Virus record (IMG/VR): IMGVR_UViG_3300008261_000170
Span: 1 to 22,753 of that record
Strand: one strand, 5' to 3'
Length of the DNA stretch: 22,753 nucleotides
Source: a virus
Of the stretch, positions 8,376 through 16,472 are shown one piece after another (positions within the stretch are counted from its first letter, which is position 1; each line of letters starts with the position of its first letter). The translations under genes were made by a program, and so were the position numbers. A model generated the notes under the pieces. The model searched no databases and had not been told where the DNA came from. It saw only the letters and a list, made by a program, of their open reading frames with translations.

Positions 8376-9190
8376 TAAACTATAATTGCCGCACCAAGGA
8401 TTGCTCCACCAGCAGCACCACCAGCAGTAAGCCATGATCCAGTTGCTGCATTTTTGCTTTGAGCATTTTGAGCCATTACTTGGTTCATCATATTGTTATA
8501 ATTTTGAGTGTCAGCAACATTGGCAGTGTGTGCAGATTGGATATTACCCATCGAACGATTAATTGCGTCTTGTGCTGTTTGACCAAGACCCTGCGCTCCA
8601 GATAGGACACCGCGTTGCCATTCTTGAAGACTCTGTTGGTTTTGTCCTTTTGCTGCTTGTTGTCCAGCAACCAATGAGCCGGGGTCAATGCCTCCCTGCA
8701 TTTGAGTTGCGTCTAGATACTTTTGACGCAGTGCCATATCCTCTAGCGCAATCTGTCGGCCTTGTGCCGTGGATTGATCAAACATGGCAGACCTGCCAAT
8801 TGTGGATCCCATGTCGAGTCCAGTCCCCATCATTTGAGCGAGTCCTTTTGTTTTTGCCCACTGACCTAGCTTTTGTTGCCAACTCTCAGGAGAGGTTAGA
8901 TTCTGTACAGTCTCACTCATGCCAGAACGCATCTTGGCTAGGGTGGGATCTACGTTTTCTTCAAATTGTCTAGCGCGATTTGCGTTTTCAATTCCTAGTT
9001 CAAATGCCTGTTGAGATACCTCGCTTGGGTTGAACTCTTGGTAAATTGGCTTTAGCTGGGTAGCCATCTCAAATAGTCTGCCTTGAGAAGCAAGACCACC
9101 ATACATCCCTTTGTTAGCTTCCGATGCCATCATCATGTTAAGATCAGGACGAGGACGTTGAATTTGAGGAGTATATGTTTTTCCACCCAT
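8375..9190 (-). CDS. Putative internal virion protein (T7 gp14-like character), 271 aa
   Basis: The protein begins MGGKTYTPQIQRPRPDLN and is mostly helical, rich in Gln, Met, Ala and Gly. It ends in a short hydrophobic Gly-zipper tail (LTAGGAAGGAILGAAIIV), which could associate with a membrane. This composition and its position three genes after the nozzle resemble podovirus ejection proteins of the T7 gp14 type, usually about 200 residues. No sequence identity was shown. It starts eight bases after the previous stop with no clear ribosome site, and its stop overlaps the start of the PP-loop gene. Confidence 0.78.
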   Translation of the reverse strand: MGGKTYTPQIQRPRPDLNMMMASEANKGMYGGLASQGRLFEMATQLKPIYQEFNPSEVSQQAFELGIENANRARQFEENVDPTLAKMRSGMSETVQNLTSPESWQQKLGQWAKTKGLAQMMGTGLDMGSTIGRSAMFDQSTAQGRQIALEDMALRQKYLDATQMQGGIDPGSLVAGQQAAKGQNQQSLQEWQRGVLSGAQGLGQTAQDAINRSMGNIQSAHTANVADTQNYNNMMNQVMAQNAQSKNAATGSWLTAGGAAGGAILGAAIIV

Positions 9191-9198
9191 AAGTTTAA

Positions 9199-9579
9199 TT
9201 AAGCTAAAGAATAAACTTCTCTTTTAAGAGGAGTCAACCCTAATTTTTCTATTATTTCGTTTGTAAAATTGGTTCGTTCATTGGCTAACGGAACTCCGAT
9301 GAACCCCGGTGAGTTTGAAATCTGGCAGTGTGCCTTCCAATCACTCATGGTTTGGATAACATCTTTTGGTCTAGTGTATTTAGGATGATATGCGGGATAG
9401 ATTGTTGGGATAAAAACATGATCTGAGTATCCAAATAGCACACCATCACGATAATGTGCATAAACATTAATATTAGGATGCTCAATAATTTTATGGTCAA
9501 AATCTTCAGCAAAATCAACAAGTTCCAAGAATTCATTGGTTCCTTTTTGAGCAAGTTTATATTCAATTTGTGGCCTCAT
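9199..9579 (-). CDS. Small virion-region protein, possibly gp13/GNAT-like, 126 aa
   Basis: Not confidently recognised. It is a compact, globular-looking protein with a mixed alpha/beta pattern, several aromatic residues (DGVLFGYSDHVFIPTIYP) and a terminal segment NEIIEKLGLTPLKREVY. The order of strands and the final helix-strand are reminiscent of short GNAT acetyltransferase-fold proteins that some T7-like phages carry in the gp13 position between nozzle and internal core genes. No acetyl-CoA loop (Q/R-x-x-G-x-G/A) is evident, so an enzymatic role is unsupported. It starts five bases after the previous stop. Confidence 0.7.
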   Translation of the reverse strand: MRPQIEYKLAQKGTNEFLELVDFAEDFDHKIIEHPNINVYAHYRDGVLFGYSDHVFIPTIYPAYHPKYTRPKDVIQTMSDWKAHCQISNSPGFIGVPLANERTNFTNEIIEKLGLTPLKREVYSLA

Positions 9580-9584
9580 ATGTA

Positions 9585-9839
9585 TTAATTAAATCCAACC
9601 AGAACATCGTCTGGGTTGGCTATGGTTTGTGTATAGTTAGCAAACCTGTCAGCTTGTGCTTTCAGGATATTGTTGCGAGTAGAGTTACTGCCACACACTG
9701 CACATGGCAAGCAATTATTTTGACCAGTCGTGAATGGGATTGATGAGTAAATTGGAACTACGGGATCGTCACCAAATGGGGATATGTACTTGTTTGGAAA
9801 GTTAGTGACCTCTTTGGTTGCTGTGATAATCGATGGCAT
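9585..9839 (-). CDS. Small protein with CxxCxxC motif, 84 aa
   Basis: An unrecognised small protein starting MPSIITATKEVTNFP, with a central CLPCAVC cysteine motif (C-x2-C-x2-C) and a polar C-terminal helix (NNILKAQADRFANYTQTI). ATG at 9839 lies one base after the nozzle gene stop (TAA-T-ATG), the same junction used elsewhere in this operon. A longer frame upstream would overlap the nozzle gene by 89 bases and is unlikely. The cysteines may bind a metal; nothing else indicates function. Confidence 0.68.
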   Translation of the reverse strand: MPSIITATKEVTNFPNKYISPFGDDPVVPIYSSIPFTTGQNNCLPCAVCGSNSTRNNILKAQADRFANYTQTIANPDDVLVGFN

Positions 9840-9840
9840 A

Positions 9841-11979
9841 TTAGCAGGGATTCTGTGCTTTAAATTGCTGTGCAGCGGCAGTTGCTGATTGAAGTGCAAG
9901 CACTCCAGCTTCCTCCTGCGCGTGTTCAAAACTAATGTAAGACAAGAACGTAGCAGATGCCGTAGCAGAAATTGATTTCGATGGGTTTACATCACAAGTC
10001 AATGTTGCGGTCTTGAATACTTTTGCGCTATATGAGTTGTCATTTGGCGATTGTTGCTCGTATGGATTAGGCAACAGGTCGATTAACAATGTTTCACCAG
10101 TCTGTGCCACAACGCAGGATTGCGTCTCGTCTCCCTGCGGAACACCTGTGGATTTCTCCTGCCAAGGATCCATAAAGAGTCGCACAATCTCTACTCCAAA
10201 TTCACCGCACCACTCGATTAACAAAGAAAACGCTTTGTCTACATCGTCGGTGAGATACGATTCGCAGGTTGAAACAAGTGAATTCCGTTGCGCCGATTCA
10301 GTGGTCAACCTTCGATACTGCGAGTTAAGGAAACCTAGATTCTGAATCTCTGACTCATACGGAGTGTTCTGCCATTGGTAGTCATCCGTGACCGCAAGAA
10401 TGCGCTTTTGAAGGATTGGGTTATATGCTCCCTTGCTGCCCCTGTAGGACACTTTTAGATCAACTGTGCCACCAATCTGCGTTGATTCGATTTCGGCATA
10501 CACAAACTTCTTGAGATCCATTTCGTCACCAAGCAATGGAGTTTCAAACTGCGAGTAAATCCGATTGTAAAGTGTGGTCGTAGTTTTGTCTGGATTGATC
10601 TGCAAGTATGAATCGATTCGTTCTGGTTGGAATGACTCCCAAAGGTGATTAAAAGATCCATCGTTCGTTGCAGCGTAATCGACGCTAAAGTGGAAGCACC
10701 GAGATTGCCCGTCAATGACACCTGTAGTCCATTCTACTGGACGTGTTCCTGTCCATACCCCTGCCCATGCAGGGAATCTGTTTTCTCCACTGCTCCATTC
10801 TGAGGCAGTGGCATAATCCAACACCATTGTGTCTGAATTTAATGTTTGAAGGTATGGAATAGAGTAAAGTAAATAGTTCTCAAAACCAATAGCGCAAATT
10901 TTTGTCGGGTCTGCTGCCATGAGTCGTTTTGCCCTAGCCATTTCAACGTCTTTAAATAAAACTTGAGATGATAGATATGCCGTTGCTGCAATATCGCCAG
11001 TCATCAGACCCCCTTGAGCGTACCACCACATCTGACCCGCTTGGAAAGCAATTGATTTTCCAGCCACACACCCAACAGTTGGGTAAAGGGTGGATTGGAA
11101 GTTTTCGGTTGTGACCCATTGTTCTCGATCAAGAACTCCAGACTTCAACTGAAAGGTAGAGCGATCAGTAAATACAATAAGACGTGTTGATGTATCTTGA
11201 CCAACATAACTTGCCATTCCAGTGACAGGGCGAGAAAAACTAAAATCTCCACGGGATGTTCCTGTGGTACGTTCTTTGAAAGAGGTTGGATCACCTAGAT
11301 CGGAGGCTAGTACGATGTTCTTATCAGCGATCCACATTCTGTTGCCAGAGTATGCCATCCAGTATCCAACGGGAATTGTGGAGAGTTGCGTTCCAACCTT
11401 GTCTGCACCATCCCAAAATGATGGATATGAAATGCCATCTTGTATCATCACAATTCGATGGGCAGGAGTAGCAAACTCGTCCGTTCCAGTCGATAGGTTT
11501 GCGGAGCGTGTAGCAAGCGCAAACACGAATTGATCCACGTCTGGTGACATCAAGATGTTTTTAAGTCGATAATCCTCCCAGTTGCTTGGCTGAACCAGCG
11601 GGAATGGCGAGTAGTAGACGTTGCCATTCACGGCAAAAACCATGTAGGACAACTCGCTTGCAACGACACCACTTCCATCCACGTCGAAGATTTTAGCTGG
11701 AGTGGTCGATACTATTCCGTCACGCTCGATTGTAAGTGCCGATTCCTTTTGTTTGTTGGAAGAAAAAAGAACGCCACCTTGGAAATTACCAGCGGGAAGG
11801 GAAAGTTGCATTTTATGCCCCGGCCTCGTTTGAACGATGCCACCACGGACATTAACATTTACACCCCACTTGCATTGGTTTTCTGGCAATGACCACGGGT
11901 TGCGAACGGAATTAACCCCTTGCACCCACCCAGTTGAGACTTTTTTTAGTCTTCCTGCTGTAATGTTTTCACTTTTCAT
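9841..11979 (-). CDS. Tail nozzle / tail tubular protein B-like (stabilisation protein), 712 aa
   Basis: The N-terminal segment, with NPWSLPENQCKWGVNVNV followed by RGGIVQTRPG, is a hallmark-like opening of phage nozzle or tail stabilisation proteins, in which each tail subunit forms a beta-propeller. The rest is beta-rich with repeated W and Y strands (YWMAYSGNRMWIADKNIVLAS, GQMWWYAQGGLMTG, KICAIGFENYLLYSIPY), as expected for propeller blades. T7 gp12 is 794 residues, so length fits. The C-terminal 170 residues diverge and end in an Ala/Gln-rich helix. It follows the adaptor gene by two bases (TAG-TA-ATG), matching the adaptor-nozzle order of short-tailed phages. The call is from motif character and order, without alignment. 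Confidence 0.72.
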   Translation of the reverse strand: MKSENITAGRLKKVSTGWVQGVNSVRNPWSLPENQCKWGVNVNVRGGIVQTRPGHKMQLSLPAGNFQGGVLFSSNKQKESALTIERDGIVSTTPAKIFDVDGSGVVASELSYMVFAVNGNVYYSPFPLVQPSNWEDYRLKNILMSPDVDQFVFALATRSANLSTGTDEFATPAHRIVMIQDGISYPSFWDGADKVGTQLSTIPVGYWMAYSGNRMWIADKNIVLASDLGDPTSFKERTTGTSRGDFSFSRPVTGMASYVGQDTSTRLIVFTDRSTFQLKSGVLDREQWVTTENFQSTLYPTVGCVAGKSIAFQAGQMWWYAQGGLMTGDIAATAYLSSQVLFKDVEMARAKRLMAADPTKICAIGFENYLLYSIPYLQTLNSDTMVLDYATASEWSSGENRFPAWAGVWTGTRPVEWTTGVIDGQSRCFHFSVDYAATNDGSFNHLWESFQPERIDSYLQINPDKTTTTLYNRIYSQFETPLLGDEMDLKKFVYAEIESTQIGGTVDLKVSYRGSKGAYNPILQKRILAVTDDYQWQNTPYESEIQNLGFLNSQYRRLTTESAQRNSLVSTCESYLTDDVDKAFSLLIEWCGEFGVEIVRLFMDPWQEKSTGVPQGDETQSCVVAQTGETLLIDLLPNPYEQQSPNDNSYSAKVFKTATLTCDVNPSKSISATASATFLSYISFEHAQEEAGVLALQSATAAAQQFKAQNPC

Positions 11980-11981
11980 TA

Positions 11982-14900
11982 CTAGAACATAACTGGATCA
12001 GTTCCATCGCCATACGTCAAATCATTCACCTGTGGTGGAACGAATGCGTGACCATCTTGGTGTTCTTGCTGGTTTTTCAAGTATGCCAAGGCAAACCCCC
12101 AGTAACGCAGTGCTTGTTCTGCGAAATCCTTATCTTCCAAATCGCAAGCGTGAACAGCAGTTATAATTGCGCGTGTATGCTCAATTGGGATGAAGTCGTA
12201 TTTACTAGTGATAACTGGAGGTTTTAGCCTGTAGGCAATTCTTACCCACGCGCATGGTTTGCCAATGCGGATCCTGCGGTACTGCGGGTTGACCTCTGTA
12301 GGGTGATATTGACCAATTAGGGTCAAATCGTTGCTGCGTCCGTAGTCCATAGCGTACAAGGATACAAATCCGTCTGTGATTGGCTTTTGAATGTTTGCAA
12401 CACTTTTCACCAAGATTGGATCTTGAATTGCATCTACGAAGAATCTGCTGTCCGTGGACAACCCGCTTGTCAAAAATGAAACCCTGCCAGTTGTGCTAGT
12501 TAGGTTTTGAGATTGTGACTTGGTAGTATACAATTCAAACTCATCGTTGTCGATGCGACGAATGAAGTATGTTGTTCCTGAAACCAATCCATTTGGAAGT
12601 ACATCTCCAGAATTGGCTCGTACAGTCACGGATTGACCCGTGGTGTAAAGCGAAGCGTCAGCAACAATGCTTGTGGATGGTGATGCCGTAAAGGTGCGTT
12701 GGATATCGAGCGACAACTGACCAGTGCCGGGGGTCGTAATTGGAACTAGCACACCTCCAGAATATACGTTAACGCTATCCCCAATCACCCTAACTTGGTA
12801 GTCCGTTCCAGCAACCAATGGAGATGGTAAAACCCCGCTTGTAGAAAATTTAACAGTTTCATTTTCTTGCAAGAATTGCACAGACGAGGGTTGAATTAGG
12901 TTGTTGTATGGAAGTGGAGATACAGAAAATCTCTTTGCAAAGTAAGACTGCCCAGTTCCAAATGACACAACACTAATCAAACCAGTCGTTCCACCCGCAA
13001 TTGCATTTGCCGAGGACGTATATGCTCTAGCAACTGACGTAGACGATACATTTAAGTATGCAGGAGTTGCGCCATTGTCAATTGCTGGGCTAGTTGTAGG
13101 CAATAAATAATCGGTTCCCCAATAAATCGTTTCTGGAGTTGTTAGGTTTGTAAAATCACCTAGCCACTTATTAGTGAATGATACTCCAAACACGCGAGAG
13201 AGAACAACATAGAATGTTCCAGTTGGAGAAGATGTAATGTTAATCTTGCTAAAATCAGCGTTCTTAACAGTAAAAACTCCAGTCGATGGATTTAATGGTG
13301 TTTCTGCGCGATACGATGTTCCAGAAAGTAATGGGGATGGAAGTGTGCCAGTCGAAGAGAATTGTACGAATACACCAGTGGATGGTGTGATTGATACTGT
13401 CGGTGGAGTTGTGTATCCAGTTCCACTAGTAACAACATTCAATGAAGTCACAACACCACCAGCAATGTTTGCTGTTGCGGTCGCTCCAGATCCACCACCA
13501 CCAGTTATTTCAATCTGCGGAGCATTTAAATATCCAGAACCTCCAGAAATTTGAGTGAATCCAACAACAAATGATGTCTGAATGGTCGCATTAGCAACCG
13601 CTTGAGTTCCTGTTTTTAGTTTAACCTTTAATGTTCCAGTTGCAGGAGATGAAAATGCTTGAATAGAACCAGTTGCAGGTGTGGAAAGCGCAGATGAAAC
13701 TGTGTATGTGAATGTTGTTCCAGATGCTGTTAATAGCGTTTTATTTCCATTGTATCCATCTGGGTCAGCACCACTGATTGCAATAACCTGACCAGCAGCA
13801 AACCCATGTGCAGCAGATGTTGTTGCAGTTGCGGTGGTTGATGTGCGGGTTAAAGCAGTAACTGAAAATGTTTGTCCAATTTCTGTAACCAATTGAATGG
13901 TAAATGAAGTTGAACTTAATACTGTTACAACGAAATCACCATTGTAAGCGGATTGATCTGCTCCAGATATTGTAACTGTATCACCAGTTCTATAGCTATG
14001 ATTGCCAGATGTATTAACAGTAACTGTAATACCATTTGTAACCATTGATGTAATGTTAATTAATGGAGATACAGGGGGAGCGGAAATTGTTACAGAAGGT
14101 GCGGTTGTGTAGCCAAATCCGGGGTCATCAATCACAATCGATGACAACTGGTAGGTGATAGAATTGCGAATAGCATATCCAGTCGCAGTTCTAACGGAAA
14201 TTGTGCTTCCAGATGGTGGTGCTGGAGGAGCGGAAAATGTCACTGTCGGATCGGCAGTGTACCCAGATCCTTGATCGGACAAGTTAACGGAGGTAACACT
14301 TCCAACAACGATTGGAGTGAAGTTTGCTCCCGCTCCAGATGGAGACGCAATAGAAAGACCCGGCGCGGTGATCTGACTAGCCTCTCCTGCCACAGCAGAT
14401 GCTGGAATTAACTTAATGAGTGAAATTGTACCAACTCCAGCGGAAGTAATCTTAATTGGGTTTACAAAGTTAGTGGGAGAAGATGCAAGTGCGTCCGCTT
14501 GTGTCGTATGGATCGAAACCGCTTTTGTATCTACGATATTTACAAAGTAGTTTTGATTCGACAACAGAGGTTGTGGAAGCGTTCCACCAGATGTGAAAAC
14601 TTGGACTTGATCACCTTGGGTAAGCAAGTGATCTATACTAAATGTCAACTTTGTCTCTGGCACGATTTCCTTTCGGATATCGACGTTGATTGGGTTTGTG
14701 GATCCAGTCGTGTGAACCTCGTTAACATTTGCTTGAGCGTCAGAAATAGAACTAAAAATCTGAAGGTGCGTTGCGTCTAGCAGATTTCCAAAATATGTAA
14801 CCCCAGAACGAATTCCAATTGGCAATGTCTGACCAGATGGGAATGTAAGCGGATTTGCTGTTGTTATTTCGATAGTAGGAGCAGACGCGAATTGAAGAGC

Positions 14901-15722
14901 AGTCACGACAAATGAAGTCCTAGAGTCTAGGAATTTCAATGGCCCTGCTCCTACTATACTTTGGAGGGAAAGTGGATAATTACCTGCTTGTGCGTTGAGG
15001 GAATCGTTGAAAATTTGAATGGTTAGCGCATCCAGAACACCAATGTAATAGACCTGACCATTGGAAAGTGGAACTGGGATAGTGCCAGAAATCGCCGTAA
15101 TTGCCATTCCTTGCCCAGAATCAAGCGTGTGAGGGGTTGCGGACACAAACTTGCCAATCGGGGTTACAGCAACCTCACGGGTGCGGATAGTGGCATCGTC
15201 TGGAGCAATTGTTCCGTAAGCAAAGTCACTCTGCGAATGGATTGGGATGAGAAGACCATCAACGCCAGTTCCGTCTTTTAATTGGCTACGCAAATCTCGA
15301 TTATTAGAATCAGTTCCAGTAAGACGAATGATCTTACCAACGTCATTCTCACTCTCAGCAATGGCAACCAACTGCGAGGGTTGGATGATTTGCATCAATG
15401 TCGCAACATAGCCTCGGTCATCCCATGCCCACTCAACACTGTTGAATTTACCACCTTTATTGACATGATATTGGAATAGACGATTGCGGAAGTAGACTGG
15501 GGAACCATCTACGTTTACCGCAAGGGGAACGTCTATTCCACGGGGAAGAGCAATAGTGCAACCATCCCAACCTGTGCAAACATCAACGTCCGCAGTGGAT
15601 TGCATCCAGTGTCCAGACTCCATAAGCGTCTGGACAGCTTGCGTGATTTTGCGGTAAACTCTTTTCTCGTCAGTAGTTCCTAAAATCTCCGCACATTCCT
15701 CAAAGATTTGTTCGACAAACAT
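11982..15722 (-). CDS. Oversized tail adaptor-like protein with about 890-residue beta-repeat insert, 1246 aa
   Basis: The ends resemble T7 gp11-type head-to-tail adaptors. Residues 1-60 are helical ([24 protein letters not shown]) followed by [11 protein letters not shown]. The C-terminal part, about 1085-1246, has [20 protein letters not shown], a strand with [11 protein letters not shown], and closing helices ([32 protein letters not shown]). Between about 190 and 1085 lie repetitive beta modules. One set is LP-x-x-L-x-x-G-x-x-Y units (six copies), another is GxGY-x-x-x-P-x-V strands (four copies), and a third is a pair containing ISGAD-x-x-x-YNG. Adaptors are normally about 200-400 residues, so the insert could decorate the neck or bind carbohydrate. 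The start comes nine bases after the previous stop with no clear ribosome site. Adaptor identity is likely but unproven. Confidence 0.72.
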   Translation of the reverse strand: MFVEQIFEECAEILGTTDEKRVYRKITQAVQTLMESGHWMQSTADVDVCTGWDGCTIALPRGIDVPLAVNVDGSPVYFRNRLFQYHVNKGGKFNSVEWAWDDRGYVATLMQIIQPSQLVAIAESENDVGKIIRLTGTDSNNRDLRSQLKDGTGVDGLLIPIHSQSDFAYGTIAPDDATIRTREVAVTPIGKFVSATPHTLDSGQGMAITAISGTIPVPLSNGQVYYIGVLDALTIQIFNDSLNAQAGNYPLSLQSIVGAGPLKFLDSRTSFVVTALQFASAPTIEITTANPLTFPSGQTLPIGIRSGVTYFGNLLDATHLQIFSSISDAQANVNEVHTTGSTNPINVDIRKEIVPETKLTFSIDHLLTQGDQVQVFTSGGTLPQPLLSNQNYFVNIVDTKAVSIHTTQADALASSPTNFVNPIKITSAGVGTISLIKLIPASAVAGEASQITAPGLSIASPSGAGANFTPIVVGSVTSVNLSDQGSGYTADPTVTFSAPPAPPSGSTISVRTATGYAIRNSITYQLSSIVIDDPGFGYTTAPSVTISAPPVSPLINITSMVTNGITVTVNTSGNHSYRTGDTVTISGADQSAYNGDFVVTVLSSTSFTIQLVTEIGQTFSVTALTRTSTTATATTSAAHGFAAGQVIAISGADPDGYNGNKTLLTASGTTFTYTVSSALSTPATGSIQAFSSPATGTLKVKLKTGTQAVANATIQTSFVVGFTQISGGSGYLNAPQIEITGGGGSGATATANIAGGVVTSLNVVTSGTGYTTPPTVSITPSTGVFVQFSSTGTLPSPLLSGTSYRAETPLNPSTGVFTVKNADFSKINITSSPTGTFYVVLSRVFGVSFTNKWLGDFTNLTTPETIYWGTDYLLPTTSPAIDNGATPAYLNVSSTSVARAYTSSANAIAGGTTGLISVVSFGTGQSYFAKRFSVSPLPYNNLIQPSSVQFLQENETVKFSTSGVLPSPLVAGTDYQVRVIGDSVNVYSGGVLVPITTPGTGQLSLDIQRTFTASPSTSIVADASLYTTGQSVTVRANSGDVLPNGLVSGTTYFIRRIDNDEFELYTTKSQSQNLTSTTGRVSFLTSGLSTDSRFFVDAIQDPILVKSVANIQKPITDGFVSLYAMDYGRSNDLTLIGQYHPTEVNPQYRRIRIGKPCAWVRIAYRLKPPVITSKYDFIPIEHTRAIITAVHACDLEDKDFAEQALRYWGFALAYLKNQQEHQDGHAFVPPQVNDLTYGDGTDPVMF

Positions 15723-15731
15723 GACGATAAA

Positions 15732-16049
15732 TTAGCGCATGGAACCCTCGGATGCAATAGAATTCAGAAAATCTTCTTCACTTGCCATTGCTGCATTTTC
15801 AGCAGCAGGAACATTACCTGCAAGCGATTCAGTCATGGCTTTTTGACCCTCAACATCAGCGGCAAGAGCATCAATCACTCCTGCAAGTTGCATGGCAATG
15901 CTGTGCAGTTCGTCAAATTTAGACTTGGCTACAGAAATAGTGACAGCACCCTCTTCTGCCATTGGAGAAGGGATTCCGCTCATGTCTTCAGGGAGATCCA
16001 TTCCCATTTCGGGTTCGGGCATTACTGCCTCAGTTGTTGGTTTTGCCAT
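15732..16049 (-). CDS. Small acidic protein, 105 aa
   Basis: No family is recognised. The N-terminal 35 residues are Met/Glu/Pro-rich (EPEMGMDLPEDMSG). The remainder is a likely amphipathic helix with many Ala and Glu (FDELHSIAMQLAGVIDALAADVEGQ). It could be a scaffold-like or capsid-associated helper, but nothing specific supports that. A GAGGA sequence nine bases before ATG, within the end of the previous gene, is a plausible ribosome site. It precedes the tail adaptor in the same operon. Confidence 0.68.
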   Translation of the reverse strand: MAKPTTEAVMPEPEMGMDLPEDMSGIPSPMAEEGAVTISVAKSKFDELHSIAMQLAGVIDALAADVEGQKAMTESLAGNVPAAENAAMASEEDFLNSIASEGSMR

Positions 16050-16054
16050 ATAAA

Positions 16055-16471
16055 TTAATCCTCGTCTTCTTCACCACCGATTTCAATCTCGATTTTAGTT
16101 GTTGGTTTTGCAGATTCAGCCTCTTCTAGTCCAGAGTCGATTGCTTCTTCATCGTCCATCTCATCTTCCATTTCCATTTCGGAGGATCCATTGGATTTAA
16201 TGCCACAGATACACAACTCAACACAATGACGCTTTTCGGTCTTGCCATCGCGCATTGTAGTCTCATCCTTCTCCATAGTCTTTCGGAAGTAGATGGTAGC
16301 TGCACCCTCTTTAGGAAGGTTTTTAAGCCCCTCTGCGTTCTCGAAATATAGGGATGGGTAGTGGTAGTCGCTTTTAGGCATTGCCATTTCTGGCATTGAC
16401 ATTGGCTTTACTTCCTCCCCAAGATCCGTAAATCCAGAGGGGAGATCGTATTTTTCCTTTGCGTATGGCAT
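16055..16471 (-). CDS. Acidic protein with two cysteines, 138 aa
   Basis: An unrecognised protein. The N-terminal half is mixed (YHYPSLYFENAEGLKNLP, then a beta-like YFRKTMEKDE), with CVELCIC near residue 90. The C-terminal third is very acidic (EMEMEDEMDDEEAIDSGLEE, ending GGEEDED). Such tails occur on scaffolds, chaperones and DNA mimics, but the sequence does not decide between them. The junction with the upstream S74 fibre is TAA-T-ATG, which implies coupled translation. Confidence 0.7.
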   Translation of the reverse strand: MPYAKEKYDLPSGFTDLGEEVKPMSMPEMAMPKSDYHYPSLYFENAEGLKNLPKEGAATIYFRKTMEKDETTMRDGKTEKRHCVELCICGIKSNGSSEMEMEDEMDDEEAIDSGLEEAESAKPTTKIEIEIGGEEDED

Positions 16472-16472
16472 A

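Noticed and set aside
8376-8435. N-terminal extension of the PP-loop protein (WWCCWW-rich)
   Set aside because: It is the out-of-frame reading of the Ala/Gly codons at the end of the upstream gene. The family domain begins just after the ATG at 8375.
9840-9929. Longer start for the 84-aa CxxCxxC protein
   Set aside because: It overlaps the coding end of the nozzle gene, and the ATG at 9839 fits the TAA-T-ATG junction pattern.
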